Counted from the stretch's first letter, positions 1 through 6,922 are shown. The stretch is 12,119 bases of DNA from an uncultured Lachnospiraceae bacterium (GCA_910578405.1 CAJTQO010000061.1:1-12119); one strand, 5' to 3'. Numbers and translations are program-made. The notes: generated by a model from the sequence alone, not told the origin.

Positions 1-53
1 AGAGCATCTGCCTTACAAGCAGAGGGTCATAGGTTCGAGCCCTATAGGTCCCA
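1..53 (+). tRNA. tRNA-Val (anticodon TAC), 5' end outside window
   Basis: This is the 3' part of a tRNA cut by the window edge. The anticodon stem tctgc/gcaga encloses the loop cttacaa, giving anticodon TAC (valine). The T-arm follows: atagg (29-33), loop ttcgagc (34-40), cctat (41-45). The 3' acceptor strand aggtccc is at 46-52 and the discriminator A at 53. No CCA is encoded after it, so CCA would be added enzymatically. The 5' acceptor strand and most of the D-arm are missing. Confidence 0.93.
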
Positions 54-85
54 TAGCATTTCTTTTTACTGCAGAGACACACCTT

Positions 86-169
86 GCTGGTGTGGCGGAA
101 TAGGCAGACGCAAGGGACTTAAAATCCCTCGGGAGCAATCCCGTGCCGGTTCAAGTCCGGCCACCAGCA
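86..169 (+). tRNA. tRNA-Leu (anticodon TAA)
   Basis: This is a complete class II tRNA that reads UUA leucine codons. The acceptor strands gctggtg (86-92) and caccagc (162-168) pair over 7 bp, with discriminator A at 169. The anticodon loop cttaaaa (118-124) carries TAA at 120-122. The long variable arm, around cgggagcaatcccg, is the hallmark of a leucine or serine tRNA. The T-loop ttcaagt is canonical. No 3' CCA is encoded. It lies 32 nt after tRNA-Val and is the last tRNA of the array, directly before a terminator. Confidence 0.97.
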
Positions 170-182
170 CTATATCTAAGAA

Positions 183-218
183 GAACTCGGGCTTTTTATA
201 AGGCGGGTTCTTTTTTTT
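183..218 (+). terminator. Rho-independent terminator of the tRNA array
   Basis: The strand gaactcg (183-189) pairs with cgggttc (204-210) over 7 bp with one G-U pair. The loop can fold further. An uninterrupted run of eight T (211-218) follows. It lies 13 nt after tRNA-Leu and probably ends the tRNA transcript, which separates it from the MATE gene. Confidence 0.88.
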
Positions 219-274
219 CCTTACAGACAGGAAACTGCGCCATCCAGAGTGGGAAACCGCAGGTTAAAACTTAG

Positions 275-303
275 TTGCTTGTTTAAGAAAGCCAGCGTAT
301 TTT
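275..303 (+). promoter_or_regulatory. Possible weak sigma-A promoter for the MATE gene
   Basis: TTGCTT (275-280) and TATTTT (298-303) are separated by 17 nt. Both boxes are imperfect (3/6 and 4/6 matches to consensus). They sit about 95 nt before the MATE start and after the tRNA terminator, where a promoter is needed. Nothing else in 219-397 looks better, but the match is weak. Confidence 0.25.
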
Positions 304-397
304 GTTGTGCTTTTGGACTTGCAGGAAGGCTAAGGGCAGTTTCTCGCTGTAGGGAGTATGCAATAGGGGAGACAAACGGATAGAGGGAGGGTATGTC

Positions 398-1765
398 ATG
401 AAAGAATTGCATAAGAAGAAATCCTATGAAATTGATATGTGTCACGGGCCGCTGCTTGGGAAAATATTTCTGTTTTCCATTCCGCTTATGTTATCGGGGA
501 TATTGCAGCTTTTGTTTAATGCGGCGGATGTAGTGGTAGTGGGGCGGTTTGCAGGGAGTCAGTCGCTGGCGGCGGTTGGCTCTACCGGTTCGCTGATAAA
601 CCTGTTGATTAATGTATTTATCGGGCTGTCGGTGGGTTCAAATGTGCTGATAGCCCGCTATTACGGAGGAGGGCAGGAAAAAGAAGTCAGCGATACGGTA
701 CATACTTCTGTTTTGCTTAGTCTTGTCAGCGGCGTTGCGCTGTGCGTGATAGGCATTTTGCTGGCAAAGCCGCTGTTGGGGCTGATGGGGACGCCGTCGG
801 ATGTGTTGGACAAAGCGGTGATTTATATGCGGGTTTATTTCCTTGGGATGCCGGTATTATTGCTGTATAATTTCGGGAGTTCAATCCTGCGCGCAATTGG
901 GGATACGCAAAGACCGCTCTATTATCTTTTGGGGGCAGGGGTGGTCAATGTGCTGCTGAACTTGTTTTTTGTCATTACGCTTCGTATGGATGTGGCAGGG
1001 GTGGCGTTGGCTACGGTTCTGTCCCAATGTGTGTCTGCGGCATGTATCGTCCGCTGCCTTATGAAAAGCGAGGGAAGCTTCCGGCTCTATCTGAAACAAT
1101 TGCGCATTGACAAGGACAAATTGTTGCGTATTGTCAGGATTGGATTGCCTGCCGGGATGCAGGGAGCAATTTTTTCCGTATCCAATGTGCTTATCCAGTC
1201 TTCGGTAAATTCCTTTGGCTCTATTGCCATGGCAGGGAATACGGCGGCGACAAATATTGAAGGGTTTGTGTATACGGCCATGAATGCAATGCATCAGACG
1301 GCGGTCAGTTTTACAAGCCAGAATTTCGGCGGGAAGCAGTATGACAGGATTAACAAAGTATTGGCAGAATGTCTGGTCATTGTAACTCTGATTGGCGTGG
1401 TTATGGGAAACAGCGTATTTTTCTTTGGCAGGCAGATTCTCGGCATTTATTCTTCCGATGTGGAAGTGGTGGAATATGGGATTTTAAGGCTTAGCGTCAT
1501 TTGCACCACTTACTGCCTGTGCGGTTTGATGGATACTATGGTGGGGGCCATCCGTGGGCTGGGGTACTCGGTTATGCCAATGATTGTTTCCCTGCTTGGC
1601 GCCTGCGGGCTGCGGATTGTGTGGCTGGCGACGGTATTCCGGTGGCACAGGTCGTTATTGTCCCTCTATATTTCCTATCCGGTTTCCTGGGGAATTACTT
1701 TTGCGGCCCATGTGGTTTGCTATATTGTGCTGCGAAAACACATTAAGAAGGTATTGGGGGATTGA
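398..1765 (+). CDS. MATE family efflux transporter
   Basis: This 455-residue polytopic membrane protein belongs to the MATE (multidrug and toxic compound extrusion) family. These transporters export cationic drugs or metabolites using a Na+ or H+ gradient. After a short charged N-terminus, the first membrane segments contain PLMLSGILQLLFNAADVVVV and a GRFAG...SLAAVG stretch typical of MatE repeat 1. ILRAIGDTQRPLYYLL and the VVNVLLNL segment are also family hallmarks. Length and about 12 hydrophobic segments fit a two-lobe MATE fold. The ATG start has an agggagg ribosome binding site at 384-390, 7 nt upstream. It appears monocistronic, lying between the tRNA terminator and a 186-bp gap before the HAD gene. 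The substrate cannot be predicted; a housekeeping export role is as likely as drug resistance. Confidence 0.93.
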   Translation: MKELHKKKSYEIDMCHGPLLGKIFLFSIPLMLSGILQLLFNAADVVVVGRFAGSQSLAAVGSTGSLINLLINVFIGLSVGSNVLIARYYGGGQEKEVSDTVHTSVLLSLVSGVALCVIGILLAKPLLGLMGTPSDVLDKAVIYMRVYFLGMPVLLLYNFGSSILRAIGDTQRPLYYLLGAGVVNVLLNLFFVITLRMDVAGVALATVLSQCVSAACIVRCLMKSEGSFRLYLKQLRIDKDKLLRIVRIGLPAGMQGAIFSVSNVLIQSSVNSFGSIAMAGNTAATNIEGFVYTAMNAMHQTAVSFTSQNFGGKQYDRINKVLAECLVIVTLIGVVMGNSVFFFGRQILGIYSSDVEVVEYGILRLSVICTTYCLCGLMDTMVGAIRGLGYSVMPMIVSLLGACGLRIVWLATVFRWHRSLLSLYISYPVSWGITFAAHVVCYIVLRKHIKKVLGD

Positions 1766-1951
1766 GAGGCAGGGAAGCGGCTTTTGAAGGTTGGGGCATT
1801 AGAAGGAAGGGGCGTTAAAGAGGATGCTTTGCTGTCTGCGGTTTAGAGTAAGCGGGACAGGGAGGGAAAAAGAGAAATAAGGATGGAAATGCAGATAGAA
1901 ACACGGATGAAACAAAGAGAAAGATTTAGGATAGAGAAGAAGGTATAGGTT

Positions 1952-2596
1952 ATGAAATATGATACGGTAATTTTTGATTTGGACGGCACGCTTTTAGATA
2001 CGCTGGAAGATTTGAAGGACAGCCTGAATTATGCTCTGGAACAGGCCGGGATGCCGCCACGTTCCATGGAGGAAGTCCGGCGGTTTGTAGGAAACGGAAT
2101 CCGGCGGCTGCTGGAGCTGTCCGTGCCGGAAGGGGAGGCAAACCCGCGTTTTGAAGAGACGCTTGCCTCTTTTCTCAGCCATTATGGGCAGCATTGTAAT
2201 GATAAGACGGCCCCTTACCCTCATATTATGGAGCTTTTGGAGGCTTTGAAAAAGAAGGGGTACCGGATGGCTATTGTTTCCAACAAGTATTATGAGGGAG
2301 TGCAGGAGCTGAAAAGACTGTATTTTGCAGACTATGTGTCGGTGGCGATAGGAGAGAAGGAGGGGATTCGGAAAAAACCTGCCCCGGATACCGTATTGGA
2401 GGCTTTGAAGGAACTTGGCAGCAGCAAAGAGCGTGCCGTATATGTAGGGGATTCGGAGGTGGATATTGCCACAGCGGCAAATACGGGGATGGACTGTATT
2501 GCGGTAGCCTGGGGATTCCGCACCAGGCAAGAGCAGGAAGCGGCAGGGGGAAAGGCATTTGCGGAGGAACCGCTGGATATTCTGCATATGGTTTAA
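1952..2596 (+). CDS. HAD-superfamily hydrolase, phosphoglycolate phosphatase-like
   Basis: This 214-residue soluble HAD subfamily IA phosphatase is closest in architecture to Gph/PGP, which hydrolyses 2-phosphoglycolate, or to PpaX-type enzymes. Motif I is DLDGT, with nucleophile D9 and D11. The helical cap spans roughly residues 16-85. Motif II is S110-N111 in AIVSNK, motif III is the Lys of KKP (141-143), and motif IV is GDSEVD with D167 and D171. All catalytic residues are present. The ATG is preceded by gaagaagg at 1935-1942, 9 nt upstream. The upstream gap is purine-rich and has no clear promoter, so read-through from the MATE gene is possible. The gene converges on the CBS-domain membrane protein. 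HAD substrates are hard to predict, so phosphoglycolate is a family-level guess. Confidence 0.88.
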   Translation: MKYDTVIFDLDGTLLDTLEDLKDSLNYALEQAGMPPRSMEEVRRFVGNGIRRLLELSVPEGEANPRFEETLASFLSHYGQHCNDKTAPYPHIMELLEALKKKGYRMAIVSNKYYEGVQELKRLYFADYVSVAIGEKEGIRKKPAPDTVLEALKELGSSKERAVYVGDSEVDIATAANTGMDCIAVAWGFRTRQEQEAAGGKAFAEEPLDILHMV

Positions 2597-2631
2597 CCAT
2601 GGTTTATGCAAAAGATTCGTATGGATTGCCT

Positions 2632-2657
2632 ATGGGAAGGGGATTTCCCCTTCCCAT
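2632..2657. terminator. Convergent-gene hairpin, probable bidirectional terminator
   Basis: A perfect 11-bp stem, ATGGGAAGGGG (2632-2642) with CCCCTTCCCAT (2647-2657), closes a 4-nt ATTT loop. It lies exactly between two convergent genes and its right edge touches the stop codon of the minus-strand gene. Downstream on + the sequence is only moderately T-rich (tagtcttgttctt). On the minus strand there is no T-run. It is therefore a strong hairpin but not a textbook intrinsic terminator. Confidence 0.65.
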
Positions 2658-3997
2658 TAGTCTTGTTCTTGTTCATCCCCATCCTCATTTTCTTCTGTTT
2701 TGTCCGAAGGGACGGCGTCGCTGTCTTCCAAGGTAACTTCTTCCTCTTCCGGAATGGTCATAAGGACTTTGCTAACCCGGTTGTGGCTGAGCCCTTTGAC
2801 CTGCAGGGTAATTCCTTCGGCGGTTTGGATGATTTCCCCGTCTTCGGGCAGGCGGTCCAGATATTCGATGATTAAGCCGCCGATGGAATCATAGTCTTCC
2901 GAGCGCAGAGCCGTATCCAACGCATCGTTTACGTCATCCAGTTTCATACTGCCTTCCACCAGGTAGACATTTTCTTCCATTTGCTGAATCAGATCCTCTT
3001 CGTCCGCATCATATTCGTCCCGTATTTCACCTACGATTTCCTCCAGCAAATCTTCCAGCGTAATCATTCCTACCGTGGCGCCGTATTCGTTTAGCACAAA
3101 AGCCACATTGGCAGTGATTTCCCTCATTTCAATCATTAAATCCGCTGTTTTTTTGTATTCATAAGTATAGTAGGCTTCCCGCATAATATTTTTAATATGG
3201 AAATTGTCCTTGTCAGTTAAAAGGATAAAGTCTTTGATGTTGATTAAGCCAATTACATTGTCCTTGTCGTCTTCATAGACAGGAAGCCGGGTGTACATAT
3301 ATTCTTTAAATATGGCAAGTGTTTCGTCATAGGATGTATTCTGGTTGACGCTTACCATGTCTATGCGCGGAATCATAATATCTTTGGCTACCGCATCGCT
3401 GAAATCGAATACGTTATATATCATTTCCCTTTCTTCCGATTCGATAACGCCGTCCTCATGGCTTACGTCCACATAGGTTTTCAATTCGTTTTCGGTCATT
3501 AACGTTCCCTTTTTGCTGGTGTCGATATGCAGCGCCAGGGAAATGCCTATGGAAAGTTTATCCACTATAAAAACAACCGGCGTAAAAATTTTCATTAAAG
3601 CCAGAATAACGCCGGAATATAGGAAACAAAACTTCTCGGAATATAGCATGGCGGTGTTCTTTGGGATAATTTCCCCGAAAAGGAGGATGGTAAGGGTAAG
3701 CACGCCGGTAGCAATCCCCACGGCATAACTGCCAAAGGCTTTGGTGGCAAGTATGGTCGTCAGGGAAGACGCGGTCAGGTTGACAATGTTGTTGCCAATC
3801 AGGATAGTGCTTAGCATTTTACTGTAGTTGTCAAGAATTTTTAAGACTTTGGCGGCGGTAACGTTCCCTTCCTCGGCAAGGGATTTCAGCCGCACCTTGT
3901 TGACTGTGGACAAGGCTGTTTCCGCAGAAGAAAAAAAGGCTGACAGCCCGACTAAAATAACAATAATGATAAGTTGTATGACACCAGTGGTATCCAA
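2657..3997 (-). CDS. HlyC/CorC (CNNM) family CBS-domain transporter
   Basis: This 446-residue membrane protein has the DUF21/CNNM - CBS pair - CorC_HlyC architecture. Relatives such as Bacillus MpfA export or regulate Mg2+; the old name 'hemolysin' is misleading. The membrane domain has hydrophobic segments near residues 6-28, 60-85, 92-112 and 122-150, with the family motif FGEIIPK at 107-113. Two CBS domains span about 205-262 and 270-325, ending in EYGATVGMITLEDLLEEIVG. A CorC_HlyC domain follows at about 340-415, then an acidic tail rich in E/D (417-446). The start is TTG: AAGGAG lies 10 nt upstream, the protein aligns from this point, and no in-frame ATG appears until residue 61. It has its own promoter (4046-4074), so it is transcribed independently of both neighbours. 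Confidence 0.93.
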   Translation of the reverse strand: MDTTGVIQLIIIVILVGLSAFFSSAETALSTVNKVRLKSLAEEGNVTAAKVLKILDNYSKMLSTILIGNNIVNLTASSLTTILATKAFGSYAVGIATGVLTLTILLFGEIIPKNTAMLYSEKFCFLYSGVILALMKIFTPVVFIVDKLSIGISLALHIDTSKKGTLMTENELKTYVDVSHEDGVIESEEREMIYNVFDFSDAVAKDIMIPRIDMVSVNQNTSYDETLAIFKEYMYTRLPVYEDDKDNVIGLINIKDFILLTDKDNFHIKNIMREAYYTYEYKKTADLMIEMREITANVAFVLNEYGATVGMITLEDLLEEIVGEIRDEYDADEEDLIQQMEENVYLVEGSMKLDDVNDALDTALRSEDYDSIGGLIIEYLDRLPEDGEIIQTAEGITLQVKGLSHNRVSKVLMTIPEEEEVTLEDSDAVPSDKTEENEDGDEQEQD

Positions 3998-4045
3998 AGT
4001 TTATTCACTCCTTATGTAATAGATTTTTCCGGTAACATATAAGAA

Positions 4046-4074
4046 ATATTACTATATTTAAGAAATGATGTCAA
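4046..4074 (-). promoter_or_regulatory. Sigma-A promoter of the CBS-domain transporter gene
   Basis: Read on the minus strand, a perfect -35 box TTGACA (4074-4069) is followed by a 17-nt AT-rich spacer and the -10 box TAATAT (4051-4046). Transcription would start near 4039. This gives a leader of about 42 nt before the TTG start codon, with AAGGAG inside it. Confidence 0.82.
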
Positions 4075-4172
4075 GAGGCAGTGTTGGCTGTTTATGGAAA
4101 TTGTGATTAGTCCGTTGCCCTTTGGGAGCCTGCCCTGGCTCTGGCAGTATGCCGTAACCGGAATTGTTCTGC

Positions 4173-4200
4173 TTGCAAAGGCTTTTGTATTTGGTATAAT
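4173..4200 (+). promoter_or_regulatory. Promoter P1 upstream of yicC
   Basis: TTGCAA (4173-4178) lies 16 nt before a perfect TATAAT (4195-4200). The -10 box is preceded by TGG, giving the extended -10 form TGnTATAAT. Transcription would start near 4207, producing a leader of about 217 nt before yicC. That leader includes the 4250-4308 hairpin. Confidence 0.65.
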
Positions 4201-4239
4201 GTGTAAAAAGGCGCAAATGGCATTTCGGCAGAACAAGAG

Positions 4240-4317
4240 ACAGGCAGGCGTTACTGTTCGCACGAAAACGTATATATTGCAAGTTGCTGGAACGGAGTGA
4301 ACAGTAACAGGCAGGCG
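4240..4317. repeat. Inverted repeat flanked by an 11-bp direct repeat
   Basis: GTTACTGTTC (4250-4259) and GAACAGTAAC (4299-4308) are perfect inverse complements. Two more pairs extend inward (one G-U), giving a stem of up to 12 bp around a 35-nt loop. Each arm is bordered by the same 11-mer acaggcaggcg (4240-4250 and 4307-4317), the second copy sharing two bases with the arm. It lies in the P1 leader and upstream of P2. No T-tract follows, so it is not an intrinsic terminator. Confidence 0.6.
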
Positions 4318-4347
4318 GGGCCGTGGAGGAATTTTATGTTCCGTGGC

Positions 4348-4376
4348 TTGACGTGGCTAACAGGGTAATTTATAAT
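4348..4376 (+). promoter_or_regulatory. Promoter P2, proximal promoter of the yicC cluster
   Basis: TTGACG (4348-4353, 5/6 match) and a perfect TATAAT (4371-4376) are separated by the ideal 17 nt. Transcription would start near 4383, about 41 nt before the yicC start. This is the strongest plus-strand promoter in the window and probably drives the housekeeping cluster. Confidence 0.85.
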
Positions 4377-4423
4377 AAAATAGGGGATGTAGGCATGGGA
4401 AGCCAACGAAAGGGCGAAGGACA

Positions 4424-5302
4424 ATGATTAAAAGCATGACGGGCTTTGGCAGGTGTGAGGTGTCAGAAGCGGAACGTAAGGTTACGGTAGAGATGAAATC
4501 GGTGAACCACAGGTACTTGGATGTGGGGATTAAGATGCCGAAGAAGCTTTATTTTTTCGAGTCGGCAATCCGGGCGGAGTTAAAGCAGTATATCCAGAGG
4601 GGGAAGGTGGATCTGTTTATTTCCTATGAGGACTTTACGGAGCATAATGTCTGCATAAAGTATAACAAAGAGATTGCTGCGGAATACATGGGGTATTTAA
4701 AGCAGATGGCTAAGGACTTCGGGCTGGAGGATGACGTGGATGTTTATAAGCTGTCCCGGTATCCGGAAGTGCTGACGATGGAAGAGCAGTCCATTGACGA
4801 GGCGGAAATCTGGAAGGCGCTGGGCAGGGCAGTCAGGGGCGCAGCAGAAAAGTTTGTGGAGACGAGGATAAAGGAAGGGGAGAACCTGCGGGAAGATTTG
4901 CTTGCCAAGCTGGACGGGATGCTTTCGCATGTAGATTACATTATGGAGCGTTCTCCTCAGTTGATTGAGGAATATAAGGCCAAGTTAAAGAGCCGGGTGC
5001 GTGAACTGTTAGAGGATGCGCAGGTGGATGAAAACCGTCTGTTAATGGAGGTGACGCTGTTTGCCGACAAGGTTTGCGTGGACGAAGAGCTGGTACGGCT
5101 GCGCAGCCATATTGAAGCGACAAAGGAGGCGTTAGCGGAAGGCGGCAGCATCGGCAGGAAGCTGGATTTCATAGCCCAGGAGATGAACCGGGAGGCGAAT
5201 ACCATTTTGTCCAAGGCAAATGATATGGAAATTTCCAACCGGGCGATTGAACTGAAGACGGAGATTGAGAAAGTGCGTGAGCAGATACAGAATATCGAAT
5301 AA
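4424..5302 (+). CDS. yicC: YicC/YloC family endoribonuclease
   Basis: This 292-residue protein of the YicC/YloC family consists of cytoplasmic endoribonucleases linked to small-RNA and mRNA turnover; E. coli YicC is the characterised case. The family-defining N-terminus MIKSMTGFGR fixes the start codon. It is followed by VEMKSVNHRYLDV and RAELKQYIQRGKVDLFI of the YicC-like N-terminal domain (about 1-155). The C-terminal DUF1732 part (about 205-292) contains LLMEVTLFADK, EELVRLRSHI, GRKLDFIAQEMNREANTI and SNRAIELKTEIEKVREQIQN. Length is typical. The ribosome binding site is poor: gaagg ends only 3 nt before the ATG. It is first in the cluster, behind two tandem promoters, and the yicC-remA-gmk order is conserved in Firmicutes. 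Confidence 0.94.
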   Translation: MIKSMTGFGRCEVSEAERKVTVEMKSVNHRYLDVGIKMPKKLYFFESAIRAELKQYIQRGKVDLFISYEDFTEHNVCIKYNKEIAAEYMGYLKQMAKDFGLEDDVDVYKLSRYPEVLTMEEQSIDEAEIWKALGRAVRGAAEKFVETRIKEGENLREDLLAKLDGMLSHVDYIMERSPQLIEEYKAKLKSRVRELLEDAQVDENRLLMEVTLFADKVCVDEELVRLRSHIEATKEALAEGGSIGRKLDFIAQEMNREANTILSKANDMEISNRAIELKTEIEKVREQIQNIE

Positions 5303-5460
5303 GCCGTGGCATGGAGCCGTCTTAGCCAATGAGCGCGCCGCATATCCAATAGGGAAGCGTTTCCTTTTACGGAAAGTTTTTCAAATGTAGGCCAGAGCAA
5401 GGGAAGTTTCCGAATGGGACGCGCATAGGGAAAGAGGAGAAAGCAGATAAGGTTGGTGGT

Positions 5461-5721
5461 ATGGGCAGATTGATTCATATTGGTTTTGGCAATATTGTAA
5501 ATACAGGGAAAATAATTGCAATCGTAAGCCCGGATTCCGCGCCGGTGAAGCGGATGGTGCAGAATGCGAAGGAAGCGGGGCAGGCGATTGACGCTACACA
5601 GGGAAGGAAAACAAAAGCGGTGCTTGTTATGGAGAACGGCCAGTTGGTGCTGTCGGCGCTTCTGCCTGAAACCATTGCAAACAGGGCACAGGCGGAAAAT
5701 GGAGATACCGATGAGGGATAA
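5461..5721 (+). CDS. remA: RemA-like DUF370 regulatory protein
   Basis: This 86-residue protein belongs to the DUF370/RemA family. In Bacillus subtilis RemA is a DNA-binding activator of biofilm matrix genes; in Clostridia its targets are unknown. The family core is clear: LIHIGFGNIV, then IIAIVSPDSAPVKRM, then IDATQGRKTKAV, then VLSALLPETIANR. The last dozen residues are polar and probably flexible. The start fits the family length, but the ribosome binding site is weak (aaggttggtggt directly before ATG). The 158-bp gap from yicC has only small hairpins, such as tttcc/ggaaa around 5360-5375 followed by gtttttc, and no convincing promoter. Its 3' end overlaps gmk by 11 nt. Basic residues replace arginines where I recall GRRTR in Bacillus RemA. 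Confidence 0.93.
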   Translation: MGRLIHIGFGNIVNTGKIIAIVSPDSAPVKRMVQNAKEAGQAIDATQGRKTKAVLVMENGQLVLSALLPETIANRAQAENGDTDEG

Positions 5722-6346
5722 AGGGATATTAGTGGTCGTTTCCGGTTTTTCCGGGGCAGGCAAAGGGACGCTGATGAAAAAACTGGTGCAGGCATATGAC
5801 AACTATGCGTTATCTGTTTCGATGACGACAAGGGCTCCCAGGGAGGGGGAAAAAGACGGCAGGGAATATTTTTTCGTGCCAAGGGAGGTCTTTGAGGAAA
5901 AAATCCGCCAGGGTGGCCTGGTGGAATATGCCAGTTATTGCGGGAATTATTACGGCACGCCCAAGGAATATGTGGAGGCGCAGTTGGAGGCTGGAAAAGA
6001 TGTAGTCCTGGAGATAGAGATACAGGGGGCGCTGAAAGTGAAGGAAAAGTTTCCGTCGGCGTTGCTGCTGTTTGTTATGCCGCCCTCGGCAAAAGAGCTG
6101 AAACGGCGTTTGGTGGGCAGAGGGACGGAGACGCAGGAAGTGATACGTAAACGGCTGGAGCGCGCTGTGGAAGAAGCCAGGGGGATTGAAAACTATGATT
6201 ATATCGTAATCAACGATGACCTGGAAACTTGCGCCAGAGAACTTCATTCCATGGTAAGGGCGGCGCACCATGCGCCTTACCGGGAGGAAGCGTTTATAGA
6301 GCATATAAGACAGGAACTGGACGTTCTGGTGAAAGGAGAAAAATAA
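5711..6346 (+). CDS. gmk: Guanylate kinase
   Basis: This 211-residue cytoplasmic enzyme catalyses GMP + ATP to GDP + ADP, feeding GTP, dGTP and (p)ppGpp synthesis. The Walker A loop is GFSGAGKGT (12-20). GMP-binding residues lie in SMTTRAPREGE (37-47), around E72-Y73 and in YYGTP (80-84). EIEIQGA (101-107) is the family's core strand, and RLVGRGTE is in the lid. The chosen ATG at 5711 has GGAG (5701-5704) 6 nt upstream and gives the usual N-terminus. An in-frame ATG at 5699 would add only four residues and is less well served. The frame is open back to 5564, but that part overlaps remA and is not family sequence. It overlaps remA by 11 nt and shares its last base with the rpoZ start (TAATG), indicating translational coupling. 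Confidence 0.97.
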   Translation: MRDKGILVVVSGFSGAGKGTLMKKLVQAYDNYALSVSMTTRAPREGEKDGREYFFVPREVFEEKIRQGGLVEYASYCGNYYGTPKEYVEAQLEAGKDVVLEIEIQGALKVKEKFPSALLLFVMPPSAKELKRRLVGRGTETQEVIRKRLERAVEEARGIENYDYIVINDDLETCARELHSMVRAAHHAPYREEAFIEHIRQELDVLVKGEK

Positions 6347-6849
6347 TGTTACATCCATCTTATTCAGATTTAATGAAAGTCGTAAACAGTGAGGTTGAGC
6401 CGGGGGAAGCGCCTGTGGTAAACAGCAGGTATTCCATCGTAATGGCGACGTCTAAGCGGGCAAGGCAGATTATCGGCGGCGACGAGCCTATGGTAAAAGC
6501 CGCAGGGAAGAAGCCGCTGTCCGTTGCGATTGATGAACTGAACCAGTCAAAGATTAAAATTTTAAGCGAGGAAGAGGCGGAAATACAGAGGAAACAAATG
6601 GAAGAGATGGAGCTGCGAATGGCGAAGGCGGCAGCGGGCGGGTACGTCCAGGAACAGTTAAACCCGCAAGAAGGGAAAGAGGGCTTAGAGGCAAAAGAGC
6701 TGGAAGACGGATATGGGGCGGCTGTGAGGGACGCAGAGGAATATGATATGGATGAGACGGATTTCCATGAAGACGCAGAAGACATGGAGGATGACGCGGA
6801 AGACGATTGGGACAAAGAAGAACCGGAAGACGCAGAGATGGGAGAATAG
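6346..6849 (+). CDS. rpoZ: RNA polymerase omega subunit with long acidic tail
   Basis: The omega subunit binds beta' and supports RNA polymerase assembly. The fold occupies about residues 1-75. It shows NSRYSIVMATSKRARQII (26-43) and KPLSVAIDELNQSKIKI (56-72), the two conserved blocks of omega. The ATG at 6346 has aaaggag 7 nt upstream and overlaps the gmk stop by 1 nt. The product is 167 residues, about twice a usual omega. After a charged helical stretch (73-95) and a linker, residues 129-167 carry 24 Asp/Glu among 39 residues. Four DAE units fall at 129, 143, 150 and 162. The extension is in frame, with a single stop and neighbour-like codon use, so it is not an obvious frameshift product. 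Its role is unknown. Confidence 0.93.
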   Translation: MLHPSYSDLMKVVNSEVEPGEAPVVNSRYSIVMATSKRARQIIGGDEPMVKAAGKKPLSVAIDELNQSKIKILSEEEAEIQRKQMEEMELRMAKAAAGGYVQEQLNPQEGKEGLEAKELEDGYGAAVRDAEEYDMDETDFHEDAEDMEDDAEDDWDKEEPEDAEMGE

Positions 6850-6922
6850 GGACGGGAAAATCCCATTCTGCGCCAAGATGTCAGAAATAGCCATGGAATG
6901 CATTATATTATGCTCTTGATAC

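Larger units (their letters stand above)
3998..4423. other. Divergent intergenic region with three promoters
   Basis: This 426-bp gap separates the minus-strand transporter from yicC. It holds the transporter promoter (4046-4074), two plus-strand promoters (P1 4173-4200 and P2 4348-4376), and an inverted repeat flanked by direct repeats (4240-4317). I see no convincing gene. The 68-codon open frame at 4094-4300 lacks a ribosome binding site and contains P1. Confidence 0.7.

Noticed and set aside
1883..1948. 21-codon charged micro-ORF just before the HAD-phosphatase gene
   Set aside because: Its ribosome binding site is poorly spaced and its content simply reflects the purine-rich gap. There is nothing to tell it from chance.
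1994..2611. 205-codon minus-strand frame antisense to the HAD phosphatase
   Set aside because: It fully overlaps a gene with all four HAD motifs. It is a shadow frame with no ribosome binding site or recognisable motif.
4094..4300. 68-codon plus-strand frame with a hydrophobic stretch, possible small membrane protein
   Set aside because: It has no ribosome binding site, contains a near-perfect extended -10 promoter in its middle, and ends within the inverted-repeat unit. It is better explained as intergenic regulatory DNA.
5564..5710. N-terminal extension of guanylate kinase in the same open frame
   Set aside because: The upstream part is Arg/Lys-rich out-of-frame remA sequence. The GGAG site and the family N-terminus support the ATG at 5711.
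4957..5802. 281-codon minus-strand frame across yicC, remA and gmk
   Set aside because: It is antisense to three well-supported genes, has Ser/Arg-rich composition typical of shadow frames, and resembles no family.
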